Of a stretch of 64,000 bases of DNA, positions 11,401 through 23,600 are shown piece by piece. The DNA lies in the NCBI GenBank assembly GCA_024663395.1, contig JANFAH010000014.1, positions 1,387,475 through 1,451,474 on the forward strand, written 5' to 3'. Each line of letters starts with the position of its first letter. The first letter of the stretch is position 1. Both the position numbers and the translations under genes were made by a program. The notes beneath the pieces were generated by a model, which was given only the letters and a program-made list of their open reading frames with translations, was not told where the DNA came from and made no database searches. This stretch comes from Pisolithus tinctorius (lineage: Eukaryota > Basidiomycota > Agaricomycetes > Boletales > Pisolithaceae).

Positions 11401-14211
11401 GGAGGGGTAACAGAAAACCTGCTGCTGCGAAAGTGGAGTCTGCGAAGGACAGCATCATGTCTATGCGGAAAGGGAGTAGCACAATCATCGCGCCACGGAA
11501 ATGGACGGAAGAGTGAGTAGGCGCATTCTTCTCGTGTGTTGACGTTCTCCCAAACTAATACTTACCTAACAGGGACGAGGCACAGTTGCAGAAACTCCGG
11601 AATTTGGGGATGACGCCAGCCGACGAGGCGAAACTACAGGCCATGCGAGACTGTATTTTGAAAGTGGCCACCAATGCTTCGAGGTAATCCGTGTCCATGA
11701 TCGAATATGTCATATTGTTTCTGACCTGTGGCATAGTTTTGCGTCTCGACCACGGACAGAGCCTGAACACGAGAAGATCATGCACTCGACAAGCATTGTT
11801 GAATTCCAAAAGTTGTCGGTTGTGCCAAAGACAATTTTCCTGAAATCACGTACGACAGGTTCAGAGAATGTACGTTCACAATTCACAACTCGTCGGTCGA
11901 CGGATCTGCTCGCTCGGCTGTCTACGCCACGCACAAGTCTAGGTGGCGGGAACGACTCCGGTCCGGCCGCGTACGAAGAGTTGCGTAGGAAGTTGGCTGG
12001 TATCAACCAATCTGCAGTTTCCCTCAATTTAGTTGCTGGAATGCGTGACAAGAACGTTGTTTCCCCTTCTACCACCACCCCTTCAGCGAATCCTCAACCT
12101 ACTTCTCTCGCCCCACCTAACCCCACAGCTGGCCACGACCGACCTAGTAGTCCGACTGACTCTGTCGTCTCGACTACGAACTCGTTGACGTTGCGCTCAC
12201 CGGTACGTTTACAAATAGGAAGTACGGACGGGCAGAAAGCCGCCCCCGCCGTTGGATCGTCAAATACAAATGCCATTGGTGTTTTTGAAGCGCCTCGCAT
12301 GCGTTCCGACGTTTCTCCTGAAGTCTCCGGGAGGACAACCCCTGTCTCCGCGGCCGGGGTTACGAGGCAAGGCCACAGGCGACGAGTTTCATCATTAAAT
12401 CCCATATCTACATATGGTGTGGTGTCTTTCCGCCCACATATAGCTCGTTCAAGCTGATCAATCGTTTAACAGAGGGACGCGAACCTGGCATCAACAACCT
12501 GCTCGAGGACCTCTACTCGGACAATAGCCGCGAGCTTCAGAACGATTTCGGTCCAAAGGTCCACGAGGGTCCTGTCCGTCGTCGCGGTGCTACACGGCAG
12601 AGCTTTATTTCGCGCGACAGCAGTGGTCGACGAATCGAGGCTGCCTTGATCGCGCATCTGCAGTCTCATTCTGACTGCGTGACGGGTTTGGCGGTCTCTC
12701 CCGATCATGCGTTCTTCGTCTCGTGCTCGGATGATACGACAGTGAAGATTTGGGACACGGCCAGGCTCGAACGGAACGTGACAAGTAAACCGCGACACAC
12801 GTACACACAGCATCATGCCAAAGTTAAGAGTGTGTGCATGCTGGAAGGCGTACACTGCTTCGCCAGCGCTGCAGAAGACGGGAGCCTACATGTCGTACGG
12901 GTGCACGTTAACCAGTCAGGGTCGCTCCCCAAGTATGGCAAGGTCCAAGCTATTCGCGAACATCGCATGAACATTACCGGCGAATACATTACCTGCATGC
13001 AGCATTACAACACAGGTGAGCATGACAGCTTGCTAGTAGTTGAAGTATTGAAAAAATCGTTCCTCTAGAGTTGGCATCTAGTCTTGTGTACGCTACCACG
13101 CACTCAACTATTACCACGTTGGACTTGCGGACGATGCAGGTCCTGCAGCAGCTCGAGAATCCACGACATTTTGGCTCTATCACTTGCATGTGCCTAGATC
13201 GGAAGCGAACATGGCTTCTCGTGGGCACGTTCTCGGGGGTACTTTCATTGTGGGACAAGCGCTTCGGGTTACTTCTCAAGAGTTGGCGGGTTGGTAAGTC
13301 TGTGCCTGGAAGAATGTCTAGAGTGCATCAGTGTGTTGTGCATCCCACGAGGGGAAAAGGGCGCTGGGTCATGGTTGCGGTAGAATCATGGAAAGGACCC
13401 TCAGAACCTGGCCCGGCAACCCTAATCGAAGTTTGGGACATCGAGAAGACGACACTTGTGGAAAGCTATGTCACTCGGACGACGACATCTGCATCAGAGC
13501 CGATTCCGGAGCCTGAGCCCGAGGCAGGTGTCGAAGCCGAGCCCACCGCAGCCGCTGCTATAGCTGCACTAGTCAACTCAAGATATCCTGGAGGGACAGC
13601 ATACGTGAACATGCCCAATCGGAGTCGAGGGTCATCGCAAAGCGGGCAACGCGAAGACTCGCTTCCAGCGCCATCACCTGACATCCGCACTATGGCTGTC
13701 GGACTGGACTTTGGAGGCCACTCAGGGGTCCATAGGTCAGATATTATTGACCTGTCAGCCGATGTTCCGGTTTCGAACCGCAGTAGGGGATTCATGGTAA
13801 GCGGTTCGGAGGACCGCCGAATTCGTCTATGGGATTTGAGTAAGTTGGAACGTACGACCGTGCTTGTTAGCCCCGAAGGCGAGCAAGACAAGCCAGCTTA
13901 TAGGTGTGTAATAGCTTTTGTCACGAACGATCTACCACGTTGAATGCCTTCCCAATAGTACCGTTCGATCGTCGGACGAGACGGTGACAGCCAATGTCGA
14001 GACATGGGTGCACTCTCCAACTTCATCGAGTCAGAATAACCGGGCAGCTCAGCGCATGTCGACAATCACACACAACCAGCAGAACCTCTTGAGAGCCCAC
14101 CATGACATTATTACTGCGTTGGCTTGTATAGATTCGCCATTTAGAGGGGGTATCGTGAGCGGTGACCGAACCGGTGTCATCAAAGTATGGAGAGTGGGTC
14201 CTAGCGACTAG
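8420..14211 (+). CDS. VPS15: VPS15, regulatory protein kinase of the class III PI3-kinase complex
   Basis: Membrane-anchored scaffold that holds VPS34 for vesicle sorting and autophagy. Fifteen exons total 5022 bases, 1673 residues: 8420..8517, 8578..8702, 8762..8882, 8940..9399, 9450..9896, 9935..10219, 10271..10868, 10922..11065, 11126..11271, 11337..11512, 11573..11683, 11737..12416, 12473..13015, 13069..13903, 13959..14211. The 38-base intron after 9896 may instead be 54 bases with its donor at 9881. The protein starts MGNVQSGS, a myristoylation-type N-terminus as expected for VPS15. A kinase domain follows ([18 protein letters not shown] at about 146; [22 protein letters not shown]), with the family's HGD and DFA in place of HRD and DFG. 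Helical HEAT-type repeats span about 460-800, a Ser/Pro-rich linker about 850-1050, and C-terminal WD40 repeats include [11 protein letters not shown] and [11 protein letters not shown]. Confidence 0.95.
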
Positions 14212-14381
14212 AGCGCAGGTCTACAGAGATTTATCAATGTCATTTACATTTAGTATACAGTGATTATATGTTGTTGAGGTTGTTTTTCAAGCTTGTCGTT
14301 CTTGAGTTCAGCTTTGGCTGTGACGTCCAAAAGTAGACAATCCGAGATCGAGTCAAAGTCTCCGGCAAGGACCTTTTTTGC

Positions 14382-17300
14382 ATGCTGAGATCGCTGACTC
14401 GACGGCCATATCGCTGTATCATCTATCGCCACGGGCCACCTCTGCTTGCACAGATCTACCGACATCACTCGACAGCGATGGCTACTCCAGTCGCATCCAG
14501 CTCTCAGCCAGTCCAGATACCAGCTCTTGAGGCTACCCATGCCAATGATACGAAGAAACCCAAGGAAAAGAAGGATAAGGCAGCGCCTGCTGCATCCCAA
14601 TATCCCTTAGAGGTGAGTACCATTAATTCTGCTGGCTAGCGCCGTTCTGACGCGTGTTGCGATGGAAGTTGCAACCACCACCAGACTACATCGATCACCG
14701 TATCAAGATGTTCGAGCAACTGCAGCAGGACTACATCGAGTTTGTCAAAGGTGCGCTGCCCTCAGCAGCTGAACGCGATTTTAACTATCCTCTAACTGGA
14801 CATTAGCTCAACCGCGGGAGGAAATCACGATCACGATGCCAGATGGCTCTGAGCGGAAGGGAATGAGCTGGGAGACGAGTCCGATGGACGTTGCTAAGGA
14901 AGTCTCGAAGAGCTTGTCGGAGCGAATCGTCATTGCAAAGGTGCGCCTCTTCATATATCGCATGAGTAACCGCATGAAAGGGAGCGGCGTAGGTCGATGG
15001 CGAACTCTGGGATCTCGAACGACCACTAGAACGTTCATGCAAGCTCGAGCTTTTAGATTTCGACCACCCAGAAGGTAGAGCCAATGGCCTTGCCATGCTG
15101 CTTACTCGTATTGATTGCCGTCACGCTACCAGGCAAGCGCGTTTTCTGGCACTCTTCCGCACACGTTCTTGGTGAAGCCGCAGAGCGGCACTATGGATGT
15201 CACCTTTGTATCGGACCTCCCACGGATGAGGGTTTCTTTTATGAGATGGCAATCCCTGATAGGCAAGTTTTATCCAGTGCTTGATGTCACGCCTTTTTGA
15301 AACGGGATGGGCAGAGTTGTCACTATGACGGATTACCCTGCCCTGGAAAAGGTTTCCGAGATGGCGGTCAAGGACAAGCAAAAGTTCGAACGCCTCGTCG
15401 TCTCCAAAGAGAAACTCCTAGAGATGTTCGATGTGAGGAGATGTTCCCTACTTTCTGCTCGCGATGCACTGACTGGTCGAAAGTACAACCTGTACAAAAA
15501 GTATCTTATCGAGACCAAGATTCCGGATGGGTCGTCTACCACTGTGTATCGTTGTGGTCCGATGATCGATCTCTGCGTTGGTCCCCACATCCCGCACACG
15601 GGCAAGATCAAGGCCTTCATGGTCACCAAGGTATGTGTACAATCTTTATGGTGGATAGCAGCAGTTCTCTTATGACTTTTGAAGAACTCCGCCTCGTACT
15701 TCCTCGGAGATGCCAAGAACGACTCCTTGCAGCGAATATATGGGATCTCGTTCCCGGATAAAAAGCAAATGACCGAGTACAAGGTATTCTTGGCTGAAGC
15801 GGCCAAGAGAGATCATCGCAAGATAGGCAGGGTAAGGCACCGCAGCTACTTTCGTTATGTGGCGTTTAACGTCGCGTTCCAGGAACAAGAGCTGTTCTTC
15901 TTTAACGATCTAAGCCCCGGAAGCTGTTTTTTCCTTCCGCATGGGACCCGAATTTACAATACTTTGGTCGAGTTAATGAGAGTGCGTACCTTGCTTCTCG
16001 TGAAGCTGTATCGGTGATTACATTGCCTATAGTCCGAGTACAGGAAACGTGGCTACCAAGAGGGTGAGTATTTCCCTGCGGCCGGCCCCTCAATCCACCG
16101 ATGACATCACTGCCTTAACAGTCATCTCTCCGAACATGTATAATGCAAAGCTATGGGAGACGTCCGGGCACTGGCAGAACTACAAGGATGACATGTTCAC
16201 CCTTGATATTGAGAAGGAGAAGTGGGCACTAAAGCCAATGAACTGCCCTGGACACTGTCTGATATTTGACTCCCGGGACCGGAGTTACAGAGAGTTGCCG
16301 ATCCGGATGGCCGAGTTCGGCATCGTCCACCGTAACGAGGCATCCGGCGCTTTGACCGGCCTGACTCGTGTGAGACGTTTCATGCAAGACGATACGCACG
16401 TATTCTGCATGCCATCGCAGGTCTGTGTGACAGCTTCCATCGCGTGTTGGGTAGCGTTGACCTTTCATCATCAGATCACTGATGAAATTGGCTTACTGTT
16501 CGATTTCATGGAAAGCATCTACGGTTTATTCGGTTTCGAGTACCGGTTCGAGTTGTCTACCCGACCCGAAAATTACTTGGGCAACATCGAGACGTGGAAC
16601 GTGGCAGAGTCGGTGAGTTTGTATCTCCGGTCGGTCGACCAAGCTGATGAGACCCCTGTGACGTAGCAACTGCAAGAGGCTCTCGAGAAGCATCATCCGG
16701 GGCAATGGCAATTAAACCCCGGAGATGGTGCCTTTTACGGACCAAAGATAGACATCTACATACGCGATGCATTGCGTCGATCGTTCCAGTGCGCCACCAT
16801 CCAGTTAGATTTCCAGCTTCCGGAACGATTCAACCTCAAGTACCGGTCAGCCGATGAGATGGCCAACCCCGATAAGCCCCCGTCAAGACCCGTGATGATT
16901 CATCGAGCGATCCTCGGTAGTCTTGAGAGATTTATCGCAATCATCACCGAGCATTTCGCAGGAAAATGGTATGCGCAGTGCTGTGCGGATATGTTCCGAT
17001 ATGAACTTAGCTCCTTCTTTGGCAGGCCATTTTGGATATCACCACGCCAAGTACTTGTTATACCCGTGGCTGTGCCATATGTGAGTCAACGAACGACTTG
17101 TAGAATTTTAGAACATTCAGGTGTAACGTTCTTAACGTTCCCGTGATCAGAGGGAATATGCCCAGGAGATAGCCGATAAACTTCAGGCCCTCGGTCTTTT
17201 TGCAGACGTCGACAACGGGCCGGATACCCTTCCTAAGAAGATCCGCAATGGTGAAATCGCTCAGTACAACTTCATTCTTGGTAAGGCCTTTACCCTTGGC

Positions 17301-17499
17301 ACTTATTCCCTCGGGCCGGTTCCTTATGCTTTCCTCGAAAGTGGTTGGCCAAGAAGAGCTTGACAGTCGTTCAGTCAACGTTCGTAATCGCGATGATGTC
17401 GGCACGAAGTCCAAGGGGGAGATGATTCCATTGGAAGATGTTTCTAACAAATTGGTGGCACTCAAGAATTCGAAGAGTCTCCAAAACAAACTTATGTAA
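14382..17499 (+). CDS. THS1: Threonyl-tRNA synthetase, probably serving cytosol and mitochondrion
   Basis: Class II synthetase charging tRNA-Thr. Sixteen exons total 2283 bases (760 residues): 14382..14612, 14669..14750, 14807..14940, 14993..15074, 15133..15262, 15315..15432, 15484..15630, 15685..15831, 15883..15981, 16033..16063, 16122..16420, 16475..16612, 16667..16968, 17026..17080, 17151..17280, 17342..17499. In order: a Lys-rich leader, TGS domain ([20 protein letters not shown]), editing domain with its HSSAH zinc motif at about 183-187, catalytic core with the zinc-binding Cys in NCPGH (about 441-445) and the motif 2 stretch [18 protein letters not shown], motif 3 region ([16 protein letters not shown]), then the anticodon-binding domain. 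The first 32 residues are Arg-rich and lack acidic residues, like a mitochondrial presequence; a second Met at 14478 would give the cytosolic form. Intron 15263-15314 is GC-AG. It starts 170 bases after VPS15 stops. Confidence 0.96.
15263..15314 (+). other. GC-AG intron in the threonyl-tRNA synthetase gene
   Basis: This intron begins GCAAGT, the usual form of the minor GC donor, and ends GGGCAG. Phase is kept (CCT GAT AG joined to A GTT GTC), giving [12 protein letters not shown]. No nearby GT donor keeps the frame. Confidence 0.85.
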
Positions 17500-17617
17500 G
17501 TACAGCAAGTAGAATAGTTGGAATTTGACAAGATGTTTCGGTGGACCTTGACAACGGATGTGTTATTGTGACCATTTTTGAGTATTTGCTCACTGTCGAG
17601 TACTGTGAATTGGGTGC

Positions 17618-19222
17618 TCAGGAAGTGATACCTCCGATAAACTGATTGCGCTGCGGAGTGGTAACCAACGTCAGTCAGAAAAGCGGGGAAAGAAAGGGAT
17701 TGTCGTACTAATGCCTGTATCGCATCCCGTTCTGATGGGGGCAAACCATTGATTTGTTCTTGGGTTAAACTCAGCACTTGCAACAGCATTTGCTGTTTGC
17801 TGCCATATCAGTGTTATTCAAAGAAAACTAAATAGAAACGGACCCTTTGTGCAGGATCGATATTCAGATCTGGCAGCGAATGATGATGGAGCCTGAGATT
17901 GGGTAGCAGGCTGGGGGGGTGCGGGTGTCCGATAGTAGGGGTGTTGTGAAGTAAGGTGCGAGGGGGGTTGCTGATACATGTTTGGCACCGTGGGCGGCGG
18001 AACACTCATTGCAGGAGGCATGACAGGCTGAGGTGCATGCATTGGGGGGGGTTGGTAGGACAGCTGGGAAGGCTGTGTCTGCGCCGTAGGTCCACTACTC
18101 GATGTAGTTGCTTGCAGCATGCGCTGGTGACGAATATTGACAGCATCAATGGAGAGGAACAAAAGGAGAAGAAAACCGAACTGGGCTCACCTGGAGAACG
18201 GACTGGTCCACGATCTTGTGTAACAACAATGCCTGGAATAGTGCATATGCAACTTGTGGATGCGCCACCAAGAGGGATCGCGCTTGCTCCGGATGGGTTA
18301 TCACAAAGGCCTGAACAAAACAGTGGCAAGCAGAACGTGTTAAGCAGTGTACCACATTCCCAAGGGGACAGCCAACCTTCATCTGTGCTAGGACTTCTAC
18401 TAATTGGGTAGGATTCATCGTAGCAAGGGTTTGACTGATTGAATCCAGAGCATTCATTCCAGGAGTGATGGGAACACCTGGAGGGAGGGTGGACAAGAAA
18501 GCAGAGGGGTCTTGAGGTTTCAGACTGTCCCTAGGGTAATCTCGGTCTCGTTCACGATCTCTGTCTCTTTCCCTATCCCGTTCACGATCCGGTCGGTCTC
18601 GGTCGCGGCGATCACGCCAATGTCCTCTAGGGTCGTCAATCAACTCCCCACGTACTGTCGTTTTTCCTTCTAGGAATGGATCGGAGTCTGCCAGGTCAAT
18701 GCGTAATGGTCGGCCACCGACGTCTACGTTATTGAGGTTTCGCACAGCAGAGGCGGCAGTCTCGTGATCTTGAGGAATATCGGATACGCACACACAACGA
18801 AGTTTCAAGGAGTGATATATGTAACATAACGGCCGAGGTTTTCGAAAATTATAGTGACGCAAATTATGGTCAGAATACCTGAGTTGCGCCGAGCGGGATG
18901 AATTAAAAGTACCAGCAAATTCACAAAAGCCGTATCCCCTTGGCTTTCCTGTTTCCCTGTCGAATACAAGTCTGAATGTCAGTCAGCTAAAACGGTCAGC
19001 ACCTGGATGGATTGAGTTTGTACCGGAAGCCAACGACCTGGCCCACTGTTTTGAAGACCTCGATGAGTTGCTCCTGGTTGAACGTGGGCACCAATGAGAC
19101 AAGAAACCAAGGAGGTGCGTACCTCCCCCATGTGGTACGGAACATTTCCGACTGCCCAGACCTGTGAACCAAAAGCTTGGCGGTGATAAGTGAGCAGACA
19201 CACCAAAGACAACCTTGCTCAT
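17618..19222 (-). CDS. Cleavage stimulation factor 64 kDa subunit (CstF64/Rna15-type), with one apparent frame break
   Basis: RNA-binding subunit that recognises downstream elements in mRNA 3'-end processing. Exons (minus): 19222..19204, 19151..19123, 19073..19024, 18971..18913, 18768..18377, 18310..18191, 18123..17844, 17792..17709, 17650..17618. The N-terminus MSKVVFVGNVPYHMGEEQL and then LVFDRETGKPRGYGFCEFA is the CstF64 RRM. A hinge domain (LDSISQTLATMNPTQLVEVL, then AHPQVAYALFQALLLHKIVD) follows an Arg/Asp/Glu-rich linker, then a Pro/Gln region. The end MLLQVLSLTQEQINGLPPSE plus RNQFIGG is the conserved C-terminal domain that binds Pcf11 in yeast and animals. Exon 17844-18123 has one base too many: near 17879 the frame must shift to pass from the Pro/Gln region into SLPDLNIDPAQR. 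The stop lies 118 bases from the convergent synthetase stop. Confidence 0.9.
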
Positions 19223-19967
19223 TAGTGACCGTGCCTAGGTCTGCAGCACGCTGTGTCTTGGTCTCGGCTTAATCTCGGTGGCACAGGCGTGAATACGACG
19301 ATTAACTCGAGTCTAGGCGGGGCTGGCTAGAATGGCACTGCAGCGTTAACGTTGTTACGGACAACGTCGACCGACGCAAAGCTTCCAGGCTGCAGTCTGG
19401 ATGCGGTGATTACCAAACGAGCGGGATTTGTCAGCCACGCGTCGTTCACGTGAGCAAAGCGTTGGTAACACATCCGGTGCTCGCCGACTTCACTGACTCA
19501 GTTCACTAATCAAGCTTTCGAGCCTGCCCGACAGCCAGCTACCACTAAACATCTTTGACACTTCTGACTCTGTACGGCAGCCGTCATGAGCGGATCCCCG
19601 AGCAGCAACGGCGACTAATCAATGACCACGTAGTTTCTAGCAAGTTCGCGAACGGTCCTTGGAGCAAGCTGTAGATGGATGGGGCATGTGGTGCCGTGGA
19701 GAGTAGCCGTGGAGAGTAGTTTGAAAAACTTCCTTCGGTGGCACGATGTCTGTTCATCGGCGTCAGTGGAGATTGCCACCCCTAGCATGAGATTGACGCA
19801 TGCAACTTTGCTGTGGTTAGAGCTCACACTACCTGCACCTGTGTAGGAATCCAGGGACCCTACAGCAGTGCCGCATACGGGTTCCACAGCGGTCCTGATC
19901 ACGAGTGGCTGTGCGATGACTTCCGGCTCGGAGTGACTACCAATTAGTCATCTCGCCCCACACTCCG

Positions 19968-19974
19968 TATAAAA
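19968..19974 (+). promoter_or_regulatory. TATA box of small heat shock protein gene
   Basis: TATAAAA lies 71 bases upstream of the start codon at 20046, in a short C/T-rich leader. I did not find clearly spaced nGAAnnTTCn heat-shock elements next to it. Confidence 0.5.
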
Positions 19975-20045
19975 GCGAGTGGTGGATGGCAGGGAGGAAA
20001 AAACAAACAAGCTGATTATTCACTAACAGCTCCCCTCTCTTCTCT

Positions 20046-20692
20046 ATGACAGTTTCAACTACTGCGCTCATCGCTAACAAGCTGTCTCGCATACCAACAT
20101 CACATTCGCAGGAGGAACGCTTCCGCGCTCTCGACCGGAACCTGGCTAGGAGATATGTAGCGCTCCTTCTTCATCAGGCCAGAATGTCTGAAGCCAGGCG
20201 GTTGGGCGATGGCGAGCTGCTCTACAGACCGAGGTATGTATCCACTTCTCTGTTGTTGGACTTGCTGCTCACCCCAGATTTTAGGATAGAAGTATGTGAC
20301 GATCCGTCCTCGTCCCGCATAACGGCGACGGTAGAGCTGCCTGGAGTAAATGCGGAGGAAATCAGTCTTCAGGTTGGCACAAACAGTACACTTCGTATAT
20401 CAGGAGAACGAAAGAGGAGAACATCCCATACACCGGGATCGGACGCCAAGTATCCTCTTCAGGAAATCAAATATGGCAAATATGAGCGGGTCCTTCAGCT
20501 TCCGCAGGGAACGATGGTAGGTGGCTTTGACTCATGCTTCTTTCCAAGTTTTTGATCAGAAATCTAAAGTTAACTACGATCTCCGCCGCCGTGGACAACG
20601 GGTTGCTTGTTCTCTCGTGGCCGCGAGTACCACCGAGCGCCACTACTAGTGGGTCCACTAGTAGCAGGGTTGACGCTGCGGAATCTTCTTGA
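20046..20692 (+). CDS. Small heat shock protein (Hsp20/alpha-crystallin domain)
   Basis: ATP-independent holdase chaperone. Three exons, 20046..20233, 20285..20516 and 20570..20692, sum to 543 bases (180 residues). The N-terminal 60 residues are variable. From about 64 the alpha-crystallin domain starts (ITATVELPGVNAEEISLQV; LRISGERKRR; YGKYERVLQLPQGT) and continues after the last intron as ISAAVDNGLLVLSWPRVPP, where the family usually has a buried Asn-Gly-x-Leu turn followed by a beta strand. The tail is Ser/Thr-rich. Divergent from CstF64, with 823 bases between start codons. Confidence 0.88.
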
Positions 20693-23600
20693 CACGTTTT
20701 ACCGTTTAGGATGAGCCGGCCTTCCTAGTTTGCTATCGGTGGGGCTATGTATTCTTTATAGGTTGCAGGGCTAGAAGCTTACACTAAGAAGAACGTAATT
20801 CCACAACAGATTCCTTTTGGGCTTCATAGGACAATACACTTCACTTATTTTTGCACTGGACTTTAGTATGTACCTCAACCACCCTCCATGTATTTTGTTT
20901 CGCTATTAGTACTTGGTGTCGGCACTTCTGTCAAAGAATGAAAACTAAGCACAGGAATTTTGCAATCGCTCGCGTGTTGTTTGTGGCAGGAACGTGCAAT
21001 TCACATCTGGTGCCCTCACGAAGCTCTGCTAGAGCTGTTTTTGCCAGGCCTCAGGACACCCGGGGCTCACAATAATAGCAGGGGTAGCTCCGCGCTGAGA
21101 AGACGAACTGTGAGCGTATCTCAGAGCGGAACGGTGGCCAACATGACTGAATAATTTGTGGCACGCGCTTCTAGGACAGCTGTCTTGCAAGTGACTGTTC
21201 GTACGTTTCATGCGCGTTGGCGAAATTATCTTGACTCTGGTTGTCCTCCGCCGGGTTTCCATTGAACAGCATCCCCCCGCCTCAGGTCCGGCGACGCGAG
21301 GTTCGGCAGCTATACTGATCTGTGATGTAAATCGCCAGGATGCGCCTCTCCTAGTAAACGTGTTATATCGCCGGCCAGATCAGGATCATGTCTCGCTTAT
21401 AATTCACCCGGCGCATCGATACAGGAAGGCCAGATCATCAGAGACGAGCGGTTTGAATTCCAAATGTACACCATGACGCGTGCGTGGCGCACTGGCAACC
21501 CAGAAGTGTGCAACAATGGTACACGTATAAATTTAAGCATCAATCGCAGCCGTCGACGTGGTACGAGTCATTGGGATCCTAGCGGGACTCTCGCTGGTGA
21601 TTATGCCAATAGGAGCGGGTGTAATTCATATTGCAGACCTAGTCATAGGAACACCCATGACGCCACCGTGGAAGCTAGTCGACTCATTGCTTAATGCCCA
21701 TTAAGGAGACTTCTGACACAGTACCTACACGTGCTGTAGCAGACTGGCAGCCGGTATGTTTGCGCAGGCTCCCACCTGACAGCGGCATAGGGGTTTTCCA
21801 AATGGCCTGTGTCAACGCAGAGATGATTTTGCCGATCTTCCAACCCAATCTTCTTTTGGAAGGAACAGACCCCATTAACACGGTAACTCAACAGAGTTCC
21901 AATACAAGATCGGTCTATGATCAGATCAAGCTTTCGTCAACCACCTAAGTTTGGAGGGTGGACCGGGAGAAAACTTGTATCTGTCGTCCTCTGTGCGGCA
22001 GCTTGTTAAATGGGTATAATTAAATGCAGAACGCTCGGAGAGTAGTCTTCCCCGTCATGGGCGCAGGCAGGCCGTGTACCTTCGAGCACCAAACATCCCA
22101 TTCCACAGAATATGAGTTGGCTGCATGGCACTGTTCATACTTACGCAAAATATACTACGAAATGTTTGAAGCCGGCGTTCACTCTGTCGCCCGGTCAGTT
22201 GGTGGGCTGACAGACGCCATTGCTGTAGGTAATATGAATAGACCATGGCTCTATACGCCTGCCATTGCCTGAAAAGAAAACTTTACCAAGTGAGTATGCT
22301 GCGAATTTAAACGTCAAACAGTGGCAGCCTGCAGTAAGTTCCAGTGTCAACAAATCAGGAAGGTTGGCCTGGAAAAGAATTTGAGTGATTCACATATCTC
22401 GTAGCAGATGGGCAGTGACCGGCTGACCACTGATGGCACACTGAAATGACTCACCTTGATTCTTACAGTAAACATCCCTGTCAACGTGGAACCCCTAGAT
22501 CTGAAGAGCTCTACGAAGTGGCACGATGGTGATCTCCGACCTGTGTTCTCTTCAGTTTACTGGAAATGGTAGGGTGATGTACTGCACTGATATTCGTCTT
22601 ACAGCTCCTCCCTGGTTCCTTGAAACACGCGTGGCTAAATATTGATTGTATTTCCCTTGTCTAGGACCTTTGAATCCTTGGATTTCATTCCAAAATCCCC
22701 AAGAATCATTTTCAGATTCTTGTGGTACCAGGAAAATTCAGAATGGCCAGGCTTAGAAGGGGCCAAGAGTTGGCTTGTGTGCAAAGTAGCCCCTAGCCCA
22801 AGTGGACTTCATCCTATGAAAACCTAACCCAAGCTTACGTAACGACCCTTTACTTGAGTTTGTAATCCTGTGCATTATTGTGGCTGTGGGTGACTAATTC
22901 ACGGCATTATCCGAGACCTCACAGACGCCTCTATATTGTAATGCTGACGCAGAGTCCCACTCTGTTTTTTAGTCCTGGCCGAAATGCTGCTAACCTCTGC
23001 AGGCAGCTCCGAGTACTTGCCACGGTACCGCTCTACATATTACTTAGTAAGTTCCGTCTTTGGCCCAATCGGCTCGGCAGGGTTGCAAGGAATATACCGG
23101 TCAGCGCTGCGCCGCAGGAACTAGAGCTAAGCGCTTGGCATGTACGGCTTTAGTGCGAACTCTCTACACTGCGACACATTTTTATGATTTACCAGTACAG
23201 CAGACCCGGATTGAAACTTGACACGAGATTAACGACTGCGGAACAGGCATTATCTACAGTACCCGAGTACTGTATCCGCGTTCTCAGGGGCATTGTATAG
23301 GGACTAAGTACTGCCAGAAGATTGCGTGGCCTTATTACACGTTGACGAGTAACACAGATAAAAGGAACATATACGTGGGCCGTTCCCTTGCCGGTCGGGC
23401 AAACGATGGCCCCGATGGAAAGCCAGTGCTCCCAGTGTTGGTGGTCGGAATGTATTCCTGGACTTTACCTAACTTGCGAGAGCATGCGGAACTCTGGCTA
23501 ATTCCGCGCCGCTGCGCAGGTAGTGCCTCTGGTTTTTCCTGGCTTCCGTGATGTTTTGGACCTGGGAAGGTTATGCTAGTTCCTGAGAAGAATAGTCGCC

